The notes below the pieces were generated by a model. That model was not told the DNA's origin. It did no database searches and worked only from the letters and a program-made list of their open reading frames with translations. Positions 6,356 to 12,471 of a stretch of DNA of 12,471 nt are shown here, in pieces (the first letter of the stretch is position 1; the number at the start of each line of letters is the position of its first letter). Source of the stretch: Rhodoluna sp. (GTDB taxonomy: Bacteria; Actinomycetota; Actinomycetes; Actinomycetales; Microbacteriaceae); contig JAPLAJ010000113.1 in assembly GCA_026393335.1 (NCBI GenBank), forward strand, positions 1 to 12,471, read 5' to 3'. The position numbers were made by a program, and so were the translations under genes.

Positions 6356-6403
6356 AGCATATCTATGGTTTGGCTATCTAGATGGTAGGCAAGCAGGTAA
6401 CCT
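6356..6403. promoter_or_regulatory. Divergent promoters for the O-methyltransferase gene and tatB
   Basis: TAACCT at 6398-6403 lies 6 nt before the tatB GTG. On the other strand TATGCT (6356-6361) lies 11 nt before the methyltransferase ATG, implying a leader of about 4 nt. The two boxes are about 36 bp apart, so the promoters are close but not overlapping. Inferred from spacing. Confidence 0.5.
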
Positions 6404-6409
6404 AAAAGA

Positions 6410-6763
6410 GTGTTTGGACTAAGTAGCGAAAAGATAATGATCTTGCTGGTGCTAGCCCTATTCATTTTGGGGCCGGAGCGCCTTCCTGGCTATGCCCGGT
6501 CTTTTGCTCAATTCATCAAGAAAATGCGCACCATGGCAAATACTGCTCAAGCACAAATGAAAGATGAGCTTGGCGAAGGTTTTGAAGATTTGGACTGGAA
6601 GAAACTAGATCCAAGACAGTATGACCCAAGAAGAATCATCAGAGAAGCTCTACTTGATGACACACCTGTTGTGAAGCATGCAGATTTAAATCAAGTTAAA
6701 ACTAGAACCCAGCAGAAACTAAATCTTGGTGAAGCTGCACCTTTTGATAGCGAAGCTACCTAG
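6410..6763 (+). CDS. tatB: Sec-independent (Tat) translocase subunit TatB
   Basis: TatB is the inner-membrane receptor partner of TatC for folded proteins bearing twin-arginine signals. The 117-residue protein has the hallmark short N-terminus (MFGLSSEKIMI), a membrane segment at about 8-21 with the TatB Glu at residue 7, the hinge GPERLP (21-26), an amphipathic helix (27-55) and a hydrophilic tail with LDPRQYDPRRIIREAL, a motif I recall from actinobacterial TatB. TatA and TatC are not in the window, as usual for actinobacteria where tatB stands alone. The GTG at 6410 is fixed by the FGL motif and by TAACCT 6 nt upstream. Its TAG stop is shared, as CTAG 6760-6763, with the convergent dehydrogenase gene. 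Confidence 0.94.
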   Translation: MFGLSSEKIMILLVLALFILGPERLPGYARSFAQFIKKMRTMANTAQAQMKDELGEGFEDLDWKKLDPRQYDPRRIIREALLDDTPVVKHADLNQVKTRTQQKLNLGEAAPFDSEAT

Positions 6764-8280
6764 AGCCTTCTCATAATTCTTGATAGCAAGTTCAGTAGTG
6801 GTGCCATCTTGTTGTATTGGTAACCACGGCTAGGGAAGTTAAGTAACCCGTTGTGAACACCTATTGCTTGAGACTCGGTGTATTTCAAAAGACCGTCAAC
6901 ACCATTTCTTCTACCATTACCTGAATTCTTCATACCACCCATAGGCGTATCAAGAGAAGCGAACGTTGCTCGGAAGCCTTCGTTGATGTTTACAGTTCCT
7001 GCCATGATTCGTTCGGCTACTTTCCTTGCCTCACGAGTGTTACCAACTACCGAAGCATTCAAGCCTTCTGTGGTGTCGTTGGCTAGAGCAACAGCCTCAT
7101 CAATGGTGTCATAGCCATAGATAGCTACAACTGGACCGAAAACCTCATTGGCAAACATGTTCATTGAAGGATCAACATCGGTCACGATGGTTGGCGCGTA
7201 GTAGTAAGGACCAAGTTCCGGCAGCGCTTTAGCTCCGGCTAAAACCTTGGCACCTTTGACTACAGCATCATCAACAAATCCAGAAACTCTAGCTAACTGG
7301 TTTGCTCCAGTTAGGGTTCCAATATCCAGGCTGAAGTCTTTGCTACTACCAAGCTTTAGTTCATTGACCTTCTTGGCAAGGATCTCTTGGAACTGAGTCT
7401 TTAGGTCATTTGGAACATATGCTCGTTCGATAGAGACACAGAGTTGACCTGCACTACCGAAAGCACCACCGATCAATGTTTCAGCTGCCTTATCTAGATC
7501 TGCTGAAGGCAAAACAATAAGTGGGTTCTTTCCACCCAATTCAAGACTGCATGGAATTAATCTTGCAGCAGCTCTTGCAGCAACTAGTCTTCCTGTTGCA
7601 GCGCTACCGGTGAAAGCTATGTAGTCAGCGTTATCGGTAAGGGCATTACCTACGATTGCTCCATCGCCTGCAACTATTGTCCACAGTGCTGGATCTAGTC
7701 CTGCTTTGATAGCCATTGCTCTTGCCTTTAAGGCAGTCAAGGTTGTTTGGTTATCTGATTTTTGAACTACCGCATTTCCAGCCATAAGAGCAGGAAGAAC
7801 ATCGAGCATGCATAGGGCTAGCGGATAGTTCCAAGGAGTTATGACCCCCACCACACCAACTGGAACATGGTTCACCCAAGTCTTAGTGATGATTGGAACA
7901 CCTGCATGGGTGCTCTTTGATTTGAGTGCCTTAGGGCCAATCTTTGCGTAGTATCTAGTTGCTCCAAGGCCGCCTGCTATTTCTTCGAAAGCATGAGCTC
8001 TTACCTTGCCAGTTTCTAGTTGAACGATATCCAGTAGCTCTTGCTGGTCGTTGAGGATTAGATCATGAAGTCTGTATAGAAACTTTGCTCTAACCTTTGG
8101 GTCAGTCTTTCCCCAGGCTCTTTGGGCCACTCGTGCTGCACTAACTGCAGAGGCAACCTGTTCAGCATTGTGTTGAGGTAGTTCATAGAACACTTTGCCA
8201 GTGTTTGGGTTGATTACGCCAACAGTTGTTGCAGTGGCACCTAGGTGAGAGATTAGATCTTCGATGAAAGTTTCAGTCAT
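6760..8280 (-). CDS. gabD2: Succinate-semialdehyde dehydrogenase, GabD2-like
   Basis: A 506-residue aldehyde dehydrogenase oxidising succinic semialdehyde to succinate with NAD(P)+, most like the actinobacterial GabD2 group. Catalytic residues are all present: ITPWNYPL (147-154, with Asn151), Lys174 in VVQKSDN, FTGSAATGR (223-231), LELGGKNP (Glu247), the nucleophile Cys281 in GSAGQLCVSIER, and NEVFGPVVAIYG further on. The C-terminus (KYTESQAIGV, then a tail ending SRIMRRL) is also GabD2-like. The ATG at 8280 lies 10 bp after the mrp stop without a Shine-Dalgarno; TAAACT 7 nt upstream suggests its own leaderless start inside the operon. Substrate is inferred from family resemblance. It is the last gene of the minus-strand operon and shares its stop with tatB. 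Confidence 0.88.
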   Translation of the reverse strand: MTETFIEDLISHLGATATTVGVINPNTGKVFYELPQHNAEQVASAVSAARVAQRAWGKTDPKVRAKFLYRLHDLILNDQQELLDIVQLETGKVRAHAFEEIAGGLGATRYYAKIGPKALKSKSTHAGVPIITKTWVNHVPVGVVGVITPWNYPLALCMLDVLPALMAGNAVVQKSDNQTTLTALKARAMAIKAGLDPALWTIVAGDGAIVGNALTDNADYIAFTGSAATGRLVAARAAARLIPCSLELGGKNPLIVLPSADLDKAAETLIGGAFGSAGQLCVSIERAYVPNDLKTQFQEILAKKVNELKLGSSKDFSLDIGTLTGANQLARVSGFVDDAVVKGAKVLAGAKALPELGPYYYAPTIVTDVDPSMNMFANEVFGPVVAIYGYDTIDEAVALANDTTEGLNASVVGNTREARKVAERIMAGTVNINEGFRATFASLDTPMGGMKNSGNGRRNGVDGLLKYTESQAIGVHNGLLNFPSRGYQYNKMAPLLNLLSRIMRRL

Positions 8281-8287
8281 AACCGAA

Positions 8288-8293
8288 AGTTTA
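8288..8293 (-). promoter_or_regulatory. Putative -10 box of the dehydrogenase gene, containing the mrp stop codon
   Basis: On the minus strand TAAACT spans the TAA stop of mrp and is followed by 7 nt and the ATG of the dehydrogenase gene. The spacing equals that before dapD and the DUF3515 gene. It may add transcription of the last operon gene. Inferred from spacing only. Confidence 0.45.
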
Positions 8294-9409
8294 GGCGATG
8301 TCCACTTTCAAAGTGCGATTAGCACTTGGAAGCTTGGCAGCAATCATTAGCCCTGCAATCCTGGCTATTTCAATCGCCGCAGGGTCTTCTTTGTGGCTGA
8401 GGACCACTGGGTTACCCGAATCTGACCCAGATCTAAGTTCCACACTGATTGGCACCTTACCGATTAGTGGGACTGCTGTATCTGAGTACTCTGATAATTC
8501 ATCAGCAACTACTTGGCCACCACCGGAACCAAAGAGTTCAAGAGTGGAGCCATCAGGCATCTTGAGTCCACTCATGTTCTCAATCACACCAAATATCTCT
8601 TGCCCCATCTTGTGGCTAGATGAGCCACTTCGTTGAGCCACATATGAAGATGCTTGTTGCGGGGTAGTGACAACTATGCTTCTGGCATTAGGTAGTAACT
8701 GACCTACCGAGATAGCAACATCACCTGTGCCAGGAGGCATATCGATAAGAAGGTAATCCAAGGTACCCCAGTGGACTTCGGTTAAGAATTGCTCAACGGC
8801 TTTATGCAACATAGGTCCTCGCCAAGCAACAGGTTCATTGCTAGGTAAGAACATGCCGATAGAAATTACTTTCACTCCGTGAGCAATAGGAGGCAAGATC
8901 ATGTCATCTAAACGAGTAGGTCGATCTTTAGTACCAAGTTGGGCTGGAATGCTGAAACCAAAGATGTCTGCATCCAAAACACCAACATCAAAACCTTGGT
9001 TTGCTAACTCAACTGCAAGATTGACGGTTAGTGAGCTCTTGCCAACTCCACCCTTACCTGAACCAATCAGGAATACCTTTGTGGCACTGCCAACTCCAAA
9101 AGGATTTGACTTAGGTTCTGCTCCGCCACGAAGTTTCACCTTTAGCGCATCAAGTTCTTCTTTGGTCATGACTTTCATCACAACTGATACTTGGGCAGCA
9201 GGGAAGCTATCAACTAGAACCTGGTTCACACGCTCTTCGATTTGAGTAGCCTGCGGGCAGTGGCTGACAGTTAGTTTGATTTCAACGCTGAATTGAGAAT
9301 CAGTTCCTGCAATATCGCCGACCATATCTAATTCGGTAATGGGTTTTCTAAGTTCTGGGTCAATAACCAAACTTAGAGCGGCTAGTACTTTATCCTGCAG
9401 TGTGCTCAT
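8291..9409 (-). CDS. mrp: Mrp/ApbC-family P-loop ATPase, Fe-S cluster carrier
   Basis: A 372-residue MinD-like ATPase thought to carry or help insert iron-sulfur clusters in the cytoplasm. Residues about 3-85 are a MIP18/DUF59 domain (VIDPELRKPITELDMV, and HCPQA with Cys51). The ATPase core begins at 112 with the deviant Walker A GSGKGGVGKSS (116-126). It continues through LDADIFGFSIP, WRGPMLHKAVEQF and the Walker B-type LLIDMPPGTGD. The CxxC often found after ENMS in other bacteria is absent: here ENMSGLKMPDGSTLELFG, which I believe is usual for actinobacterial Mrp. The ATG at 9409 overlaps the DUF1003 TAA stop by one base (TAATG), a clear sign of coupled translation. It is the fourth gene of the five-gene operon. 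Confidence 0.94.
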   Translation of the reverse strand: MSTLQDKVLAALSLVIDPELRKPITELDMVGDIAGTDSQFSVEIKLTVSHCPQATQIEERVNQVLVDSFPAAQVSVVMKVMTKEELDALKVKLRGGAEPKSNPFGVGSATKVFLIGSGKGGVGKSSLTVNLAVELANQGFDVGVLDADIFGFSIPAQLGTKDRPTRLDDMILPPIAHGVKVISIGMFLPSNEPVAWRGPMLHKAVEQFLTEVHWGTLDYLLIDMPPGTGDVAISVGQLLPNARSIVVTTPQQASSYVAQRSGSSSHKMGQEIFGVIENMSGLKMPDGSTLELFGSGGGQVVADELSEYSDTAVPLIGKVPISVELRSGSDSGNPVVLSHKEDPAAIEIARIAGLMIAAKLPSANRTLKVDIA

Positions 9410-9915
9410 TACTTTGAGTCGTTCGAATTCTTCTTTATTTCAGCAAGGATCTCTTCAAGGGCATCACGCAGTTCATCTCTAACGAATTCTTTGGTGGCAA
9501 CCTCATCCATGGCTAAACGTAGAGCTACTACTTCACGAGCCAGATACTCGGTGTCAGCCAAATTACGTTCAGCAAGTTGACGGTCCTGTTCAGTCTTCAC
9601 ACGGTCTCTGTCATCTTGGCGGTTCTGAGCCAGAAGAATAAGTGGAGCAGCATATGAGGCCTGCAGGGAGAGTAACAGGGTAAGCAAAGTGAAGTTAGTG
9701 ATTCTAGGGTCAAAGGCCACTGTCTGAGGAGCTAGTGTGTTCCAGAGAATCCAGATGATACAGAAAATAGTTAGCCCAATAAGGAAGCCACCGGTACCCA
9801 GTGCTCTAGCGAATGTTTCTGAAGCTCTACCAAACTGTTCACGATTAATTCGTGGAACTAGAGGCTTGCGCTTAGCTGATAGCGGAGTATCAAGACGATT
9901 ACGTGAATTAGCCAT
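9409..9915 (-). CDS. DUF1003 membrane protein
   Basis: A 168-residue protein with two membrane segments and a cytoplasmic charged C-terminal helix. After a basic N-terminus come RASETFARALGTGGF, TM1 (FLIGLTIFCIIWILW, about 45-62) and TM2 within the family signature LLTLLLSLQASYAAPLIL followed by QNRQDDRDR. The last 60 residues look coiled-coil. Function is unknown; DUF1003 genes are often beside MgtE-like genes in actinobacteria, as here. The frame is open to 9948, but the ATG at 9915 is favoured: it has GGTGAG just upstream and overlaps the end of the CBS gene by only 8 bases. Its TAA overlaps the mrp ATG. Confidence 0.9.
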   Translation of the reverse strand: MANSRNRLDTPLSAKRKPLVPRINREQFGRASETFARALGTGGFLIGLTIFCIIWILWNTLAPQTVAFDPRITNFTLLTLLLSLQASYAAPLILLAQNRQDDRDRVKTEQDRQLAERNLADTEYLAREVVALRLAMDEVATKEFVRDELRDALEEILAEIKKNSNDSK

Positions 9916-10348
9916 TAGTCTCACCACCATCATCGCTTCTCCAGTCATCAGGGAGTAGGTGATCTAGAACGTCATCTACTGTGACAACACCAATAAGTCT
10001 GTTTTCGCTGTCAACCACAGGAATTGAAACAAGGTTGTAGTTAGCCATGGTGCGGTGAATCTTTGAGATGTGAGTATCAGCAAGAACTGGTTCGACATCA
10101 GTATCAAGGATGGTGCCTAGGCGAACATGTGGTGGGTAGCGCAGAAGTCTCTGGAAGTGAACCATACCGAGGTAGCGTCCAGTAACAGTTTCAAATGGTG
10201 GCAGCGTTACAAAAACAGACGCAGCGAGCGCAGGTGCAATGTCTTTCTTTCTAATTAGAGCCATAGCTTCTGCAACTGTTGATTCAGAAGAACAAATCAC
10301 CGGTTCAGTAGTCATCAGACCACCAGCGGTAAATTCGCCGAAGGACAT
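9908..10348 (-). CDS. CBS-domain pair protein, C-terminal half of a split MgtE-like protein
   Basis: A 146-residue protein made of two CBS motifs (about 10-72 and 80-134), a module that binds adenine nucleotides or metal ions and regulates a partner. It starts MSFGEFTAGGLMTTEPVI and ends VVTVDDVLDHLLPDDWR, both standard in the C-terminal half of actinobacterial MgtE_N/CBS proteins, which to my knowledge are normally about 420 residues in one chain. Just upstream, in this gene's own frame, bases 10349-10357 read Arg-Arg-Leu, the residues that usually precede this Met, so the present start is an internal Met of the ancestral protein. The ATG overlaps the upstream TGA (TGATG), with only a weak purine-rich GAAGAAG upstream. 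There is no membrane pore, so this is not an MgtE channel by itself. Confidence 0.85.
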   Translation of the reverse strand: MSFGEFTAGGLMTTEPVICSSESTVAEAMALIRKKDIAPALAASVFVTLPPFETVTGRYLGMVHFQRLLRYPPHVRLGTILDTDVEPVLADTHISKIHRTMANYNLVSIPVVDSENRLIGVVTVDDVLDHLLPDDWRSDDGGETNG

Positions 10349-11148
10349 CAGGCGACGAATACTTCTTCATCCATGAGATCAAGAATTGCTTCTGCTCTAT
10401 CACCAGGTAGGTTCTGCATCAAGTCAGCAGCATCATCTGGTTGCATTAGGTCTAGAACTTCAGCAGCACGTTCGTCATCAAGATCTTGAACAATCTCAAT
10501 CTGCTCTTCTTCAGGGAGCTCTTCCAAAACATCGGCTAGACGTTCATCATCTAACTCTTCAGCAACCTCAATCATTCGCTCTTCAGGAAGATCAAGTAGG
10601 GCAGAGGCAAGGTCTGCTGGGTTCATATCTGAATAGGTAGCAATGAGCTGCTCAGCACTCTGAGATTCCTCAGTTCTACCATCTTCTGTAACCTGATGCC
10701 ACTTCACAAACTCAGTTGCTCCGCGACCAAAAGGAGTGTTAGAAGTTTTTGGACGTCTAATGAATAGATCGCTTACAAGCCAGTCTTTTCTATCGTTTTC
10801 TTCGATTGCTAAATCTTCGATGGTGCCTTGACCTGAACCGTCAGAAAGCGTAACTTTACGGCCAAGCATTTCAGCGATAACGCGAACCTCTTGCCCTCTC
10901 TGGGTAAACCTTCTTAGATCGACTAGTCCATTTGTAATGACTTGCCCTGGCACGATGGAGGTGATTCTGGCAATAGGAACGAATACTCTTCTTCGGCCCG
11001 CAATCTCAATCATCATTCCAGTAGCCCGAGGAGCTCCAGATTTACGGTATGCCACTAGAACGTCAATGACTTTACCTACACGGTCGCCGGCAGGGTCAAA
11101 GACGCCACAGCCCACTAATCGGGCGATAAAAACTCTAGAGGCACTCAC
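10348..11148 (-). CDS. PRC-barrel/MgtE N-domain protein, N-terminal half of a split MgtE-like protein
   Basis: A 266-residue cytoplasmic protein. Residues about 5-75 resemble a PRC-barrel (RVFIARLVGCGVFDPAGD, then RRRVFVPIARITSI). 80-150 is a second region with VTLSDGSG and KDWLVSDLFIRR. 163-262 is an acidic MgtE_N helical repeat (NPADLASALLDLPEER, DDERLADVLEELPEEEQ, DDERAAEVLDLMQPDDAAD). In full-length relatives the same architecture runs straight into a CBS pair; here it stops after LMDEEVFVA at a TGA overlapping the start of the CBS gene. The role is probably cation or nucleotide sensing, inferred from MgtE homology; there is no channel domain. GTG 11148 is supported by TAAGGT 6 nt upstream. 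First gene of the operon. Confidence 0.85.
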   Translation of the reverse strand: MSASRVFIARLVGCGVFDPAGDRVGKVIDVLVAYRKSGAPRATGMMIEIAGRRRVFVPIARITSIVPGQVITNGLVDLRRFTQRGQEVRVIAEMLGRKVTLSDGSGQGTIEDLAIEENDRKDWLVSDLFIRRPKTSNTPFGRGATEFVKWHQVTEDGRTEESQSAEQLIATYSDMNPADLASALLDLPEERMIEVAEELDDERLADVLEELPEEEQIEIVQDLDDERAAEVLDLMQPDDAADLMQNLPGDRAEAILDLMDEEVFVA

Positions 11149-11154
11149 CAGTTA

Positions 11155-11187
11155 ACCTTAGACCAAGGGCATTGAGTCTGGCAGACT
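11155..11187. promoter_or_regulatory. Divergent promoters for the MgtE_N operon and the YflT-like gene
   Basis: On the minus strand TAAGGT (11155-11160) is followed by 6 nt and the GTG at 11148, a good leaderless arrangement. On the plus strand CAGACT (11182-11187) is followed by 6 nt and the ATG at 11194, but it departs from TANNNT at its first base, so that half is weak. Confidence 0.45.
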
Positions 11188-11193
11188 AGTTAA

Positions 11194-11697
11194 ATGGCAA
11201 AGAGAAACCTAAGGGACTTAGCAGGATCACTACCAAATGGCTCAGCGGTAGCGGATTTCAACAACTATTTAGATGCAGTTGCATATGTTGAACGCATCAT
11301 TTTGGGGGATTTCCCTGCAACATCGATCGCCATTGTAGGCACAAACCTGTCAACAGTTGAAAGAGTCAGAGCAAGAATCAGCTATGGTCGTATCGCTTTG
11401 AATGGAGCTATCACAGGTTCTTGGCTAGGTTTGATAATCTTCATCATTTTCGGAACAGCACCAAGTGAGAGCACCCCTGGCACAACAGTTCCACTATTTA
11501 GTCTCGGCTCGGCCATTTTGGTAGGAGCAGGCTTTGGAATGCTTTTTCAAGTTCTTCGATACAGTCTTTCAAAAACCAAAAGAGGGTTCGCTAGTTCATC
11601 GCAGGTAATAGCTAAGAAGTATGAAGTGCTTGTGCCAAGCGAATTGCTAAATGAAGCAACTTCGGCTTATGAAAAAGGCGGAGAGTTGAAGGCTTAG
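11194..11697 (+). CDS. YflT-like general stress family membrane protein
   Basis: A 167-residue protein whose first 60 residues resemble the YflT/general stress protein 17M fold (ADFNNYLDAVAYVERI, then FPATSIAIVGTNLSTVERV). Next come a glycine-rich hydrophobic segment (about 69-87, NGAITGSWLGLIIFIIF) and a second one (about 100-121), separated by a Ser/Thr/Pro-rich loop. The C-terminal tail (VIAKKYEVLVPSELL) would lie on the same side as the N-terminus. Function is unknown; similar genes flank MgtE_N/CBS genes in actinobacteria, matching its place here divergent from that operon. No Shine-Dalgarno precedes the ATG. Its TAG stop overlaps the convergent aminopeptidase stop in TTAG (11694-11697). 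Family call is moderately sure. Confidence 0.78.
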   Translation: MAKRNLRDLAGSLPNGSAVADFNNYLDAVAYVERIILGDFPATSIAIVGTNLSTVERVRARISYGRIALNGAITGSWLGLIIFIIFGTAPSESTPGTTVPLFSLGSAILVGAGFGMLFQVLRYSLSKTKRGFASSSQVIAKKYEVLVPSELLNEATSAYEKGGELKA

Positions 11698-12471
11698 GCC
11701 TGTAACTTCTTCATCCAAGCCTCAATCTCTTTAGGCTTTCTAGGCAATGCTGCACTCATGTTCTTTACTCCAGTTTTAGTAACCAGCACGTCGTCCTCAA
11801 TACGAACACCAATGCCTCTAAATTCCTTAGGCACTGTTAGGTCATCTTTGTGGAAATAAAGACCAGGTTCAATGGTGAAGATCATGCCTTCTTCAAGAGC
11901 CTTGTCGTGATACATCTCACGTCTTGCCTGAGCACAATCATGAACATCTAGTCCTAGGTGGTGACCGGTGCCGTGAATCATGTAACGACGGTGCCACTGG
12001 TTCTCAGGCTTTAGTGATTCTTCGTAACCACCTTTATAGAAACCCCACTCAGCTGTCTTTTGAGCGATTACTCGCATAGCAGTTTTATGCATCTCAGAAT
12101 ATGTAACGCCAGGCTTTGCCATAGCGAAGACTGCATCTGCTGCTTCTAGAACTGCTTGGTAAATCTGTTTTTGAACCTTGCTGAATTTTCCATTGATTGG
12201 AAGTGTTCTTGTGATGTCAGCTGTGTAGAGACTGTCGACCTCAACTCCTGCATCCAAAAGAAGAAGTTCACCCGGCTTGACTGGGCCATTGTTGATAATC
12301 CAGTGCAAAGTGCAGGCATGGTTACCTGCTGCTGCAATAGTTTCATAACCTAGGTCGTTGCCTTCAGCTCTGGCTTGAGCAAAGAATGCTCCTTCAACAA
12401 TTCGTTCACCACGCGGGTGCTTTGTTGCAGCCTTCAGTTTCTTCACAACAGCTTCGAAACCTAGAACAGAG
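11694..12471 (-). CDS. pepP: Xaa-Pro aminopeptidase (M24B), C-terminal catalytic part; start outside window
   Basis: Aminopeptidase P removes an N-terminal residue linked to proline, using a two-metal (Mn) centre in a pita-bread fold. The frame is open to the window edge, with SVLGFEAVVKKLKAA before the GTG at 12446, so the gene continues beyond it and that GTG is not the start. Metal ligands are all visible: LLLDAGVEVDS and YTADITRT (two Asp), HGTGHHLGLDVHD (His), FTIEPGLYF (Glu) and GVRIEDDVLV (Glu). About 258 residues are present, roughly the last half to 60 percent of the protein; the N-terminal creatinase-like domain is missing. The TAA stop overlaps the TAG of the convergent YflT-like gene. 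No terminator is seen at the junction. Confidence 0.93.
   Translation of the reverse strand, partial: SVLGFEAVVKKLKAATKHPRGERIVEGAFFAQARAEGNDLGYETIAAAGNHACTLHWIINNGPVKPGELLLLDAGVEVDSLYTADITRTLPINGKFSKVQKQIYQAVLEAADAVFAMAKPGVTYSEMHKTAMRVIAQKTAEWGFYKGGYEESLKPENQWHRRYMIHGTGHHLGLDVHDCAQARREMYHDKALEEGMIFTIEPGLYFHKDDLTVPKEFRGIGVRIEDDVLVTKTGVKNMSAALPRKPKEIEAWMKKLQA

Noticed and set aside
8298..9245. Two plus-strand ORFs of about 110 residues opposite mrp
   Set aside because: Low-complexity mirror frames of a confidently identified ATPase; no start signals.
9916..9948. Upstream start of the DUF1003 gene at 9948
   Set aside because: It would enlarge the overlap with the CBS gene to 41 bases; the ATG at 9915 has GGTGAG upstream and a family-like N-terminus.
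10345..10370. Programmed -1 frameshift joining the MgtE_N and CBS frames
   Set aside because: A -1 shift would be needed, but no slippery heptamer or downstream pseudoknot is apparent; reinitiation at TGATG or a sequence error is simpler.

Overview
The window looks like a compact, moderately low-GC (mid-40s percent by eye) actinobacterial chromosome segment. The actinobacterial hallmarks are a DUF3515 lipoprotein, the DUF3117 mini-protein, the actinobacterial type of DapD, a lone TatB, a Mrp ATPase without CxxC, and a PRC-barrel/MgtE_N/CBS protein next to DUF1003. Genes are packed with tiny gaps or overlaps, as in streamlined freshwater or marine actinobacteria. I cannot name the genus from sequence alone.

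Layout. 1-543 is the 3' end of ddl, convergent with a DUF3515 lipoprotein gene. That gene is divergent from thiL (1004-1981). 2062-2965 is a small odd block: a secreted four-cysteine protein and an overlapping two-helix membrane protein, with codon choice unlike its neighbours. A PH-like domain gene (3008-3355) overlaps the 3' end of dapD. dapD and dapE are divergent around a 29-bp promoter gap. DUF3117 (5495-5668) follows, closed by the only strong intrinsic terminator I found (5683-5710). An O-methyltransferase gene is divergent from tatB. A minus-strand operon then runs from 11148 down to 6760: PRC/MgtE_N protein, CBS-pair protein, DUF1003 membrane protein, mrp, succinate-semialdehyde dehydrogenase. 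A YflT-like two-helix protein (11194-11697) and the C-terminal part of aminopeptidase P (to the window edge) finish the window. No stretch over 300 bases lacks a gene. I see no tRNA, rRNA, CRISPR array, IS element or attachment site.

Functionally this is mostly housekeeping: D-Ala-D-Ala ligation and the succinylase diaminopimelate/lysine branch (ddl, dapD, dapE), thiamine diphosphate synthesis (thiL), Tat export (tatB), Fe-S cluster handling (mrp), probable divalent-cation-related regulation (MgtE_N/CBS parts), semialdehyde oxidation and proline-peptide turnover.

The most notable points are: (1) the PRC/MgtE_N and CBS halves of a normally single protein are split by a one-base frame change at a TGATG junction; (2) a recurrent start grammar, TANNNT followed by 6 nt and GTG or 7 nt and ATG, implying widespread leaderless mRNAs, with opposed and even overlapping -10 boxes between divergent genes; (3) convergent genes that share a 4-bp CTAG or TTAG as both stop codons; (4) the secreted/membrane pair of unknown function at 2062-2965.
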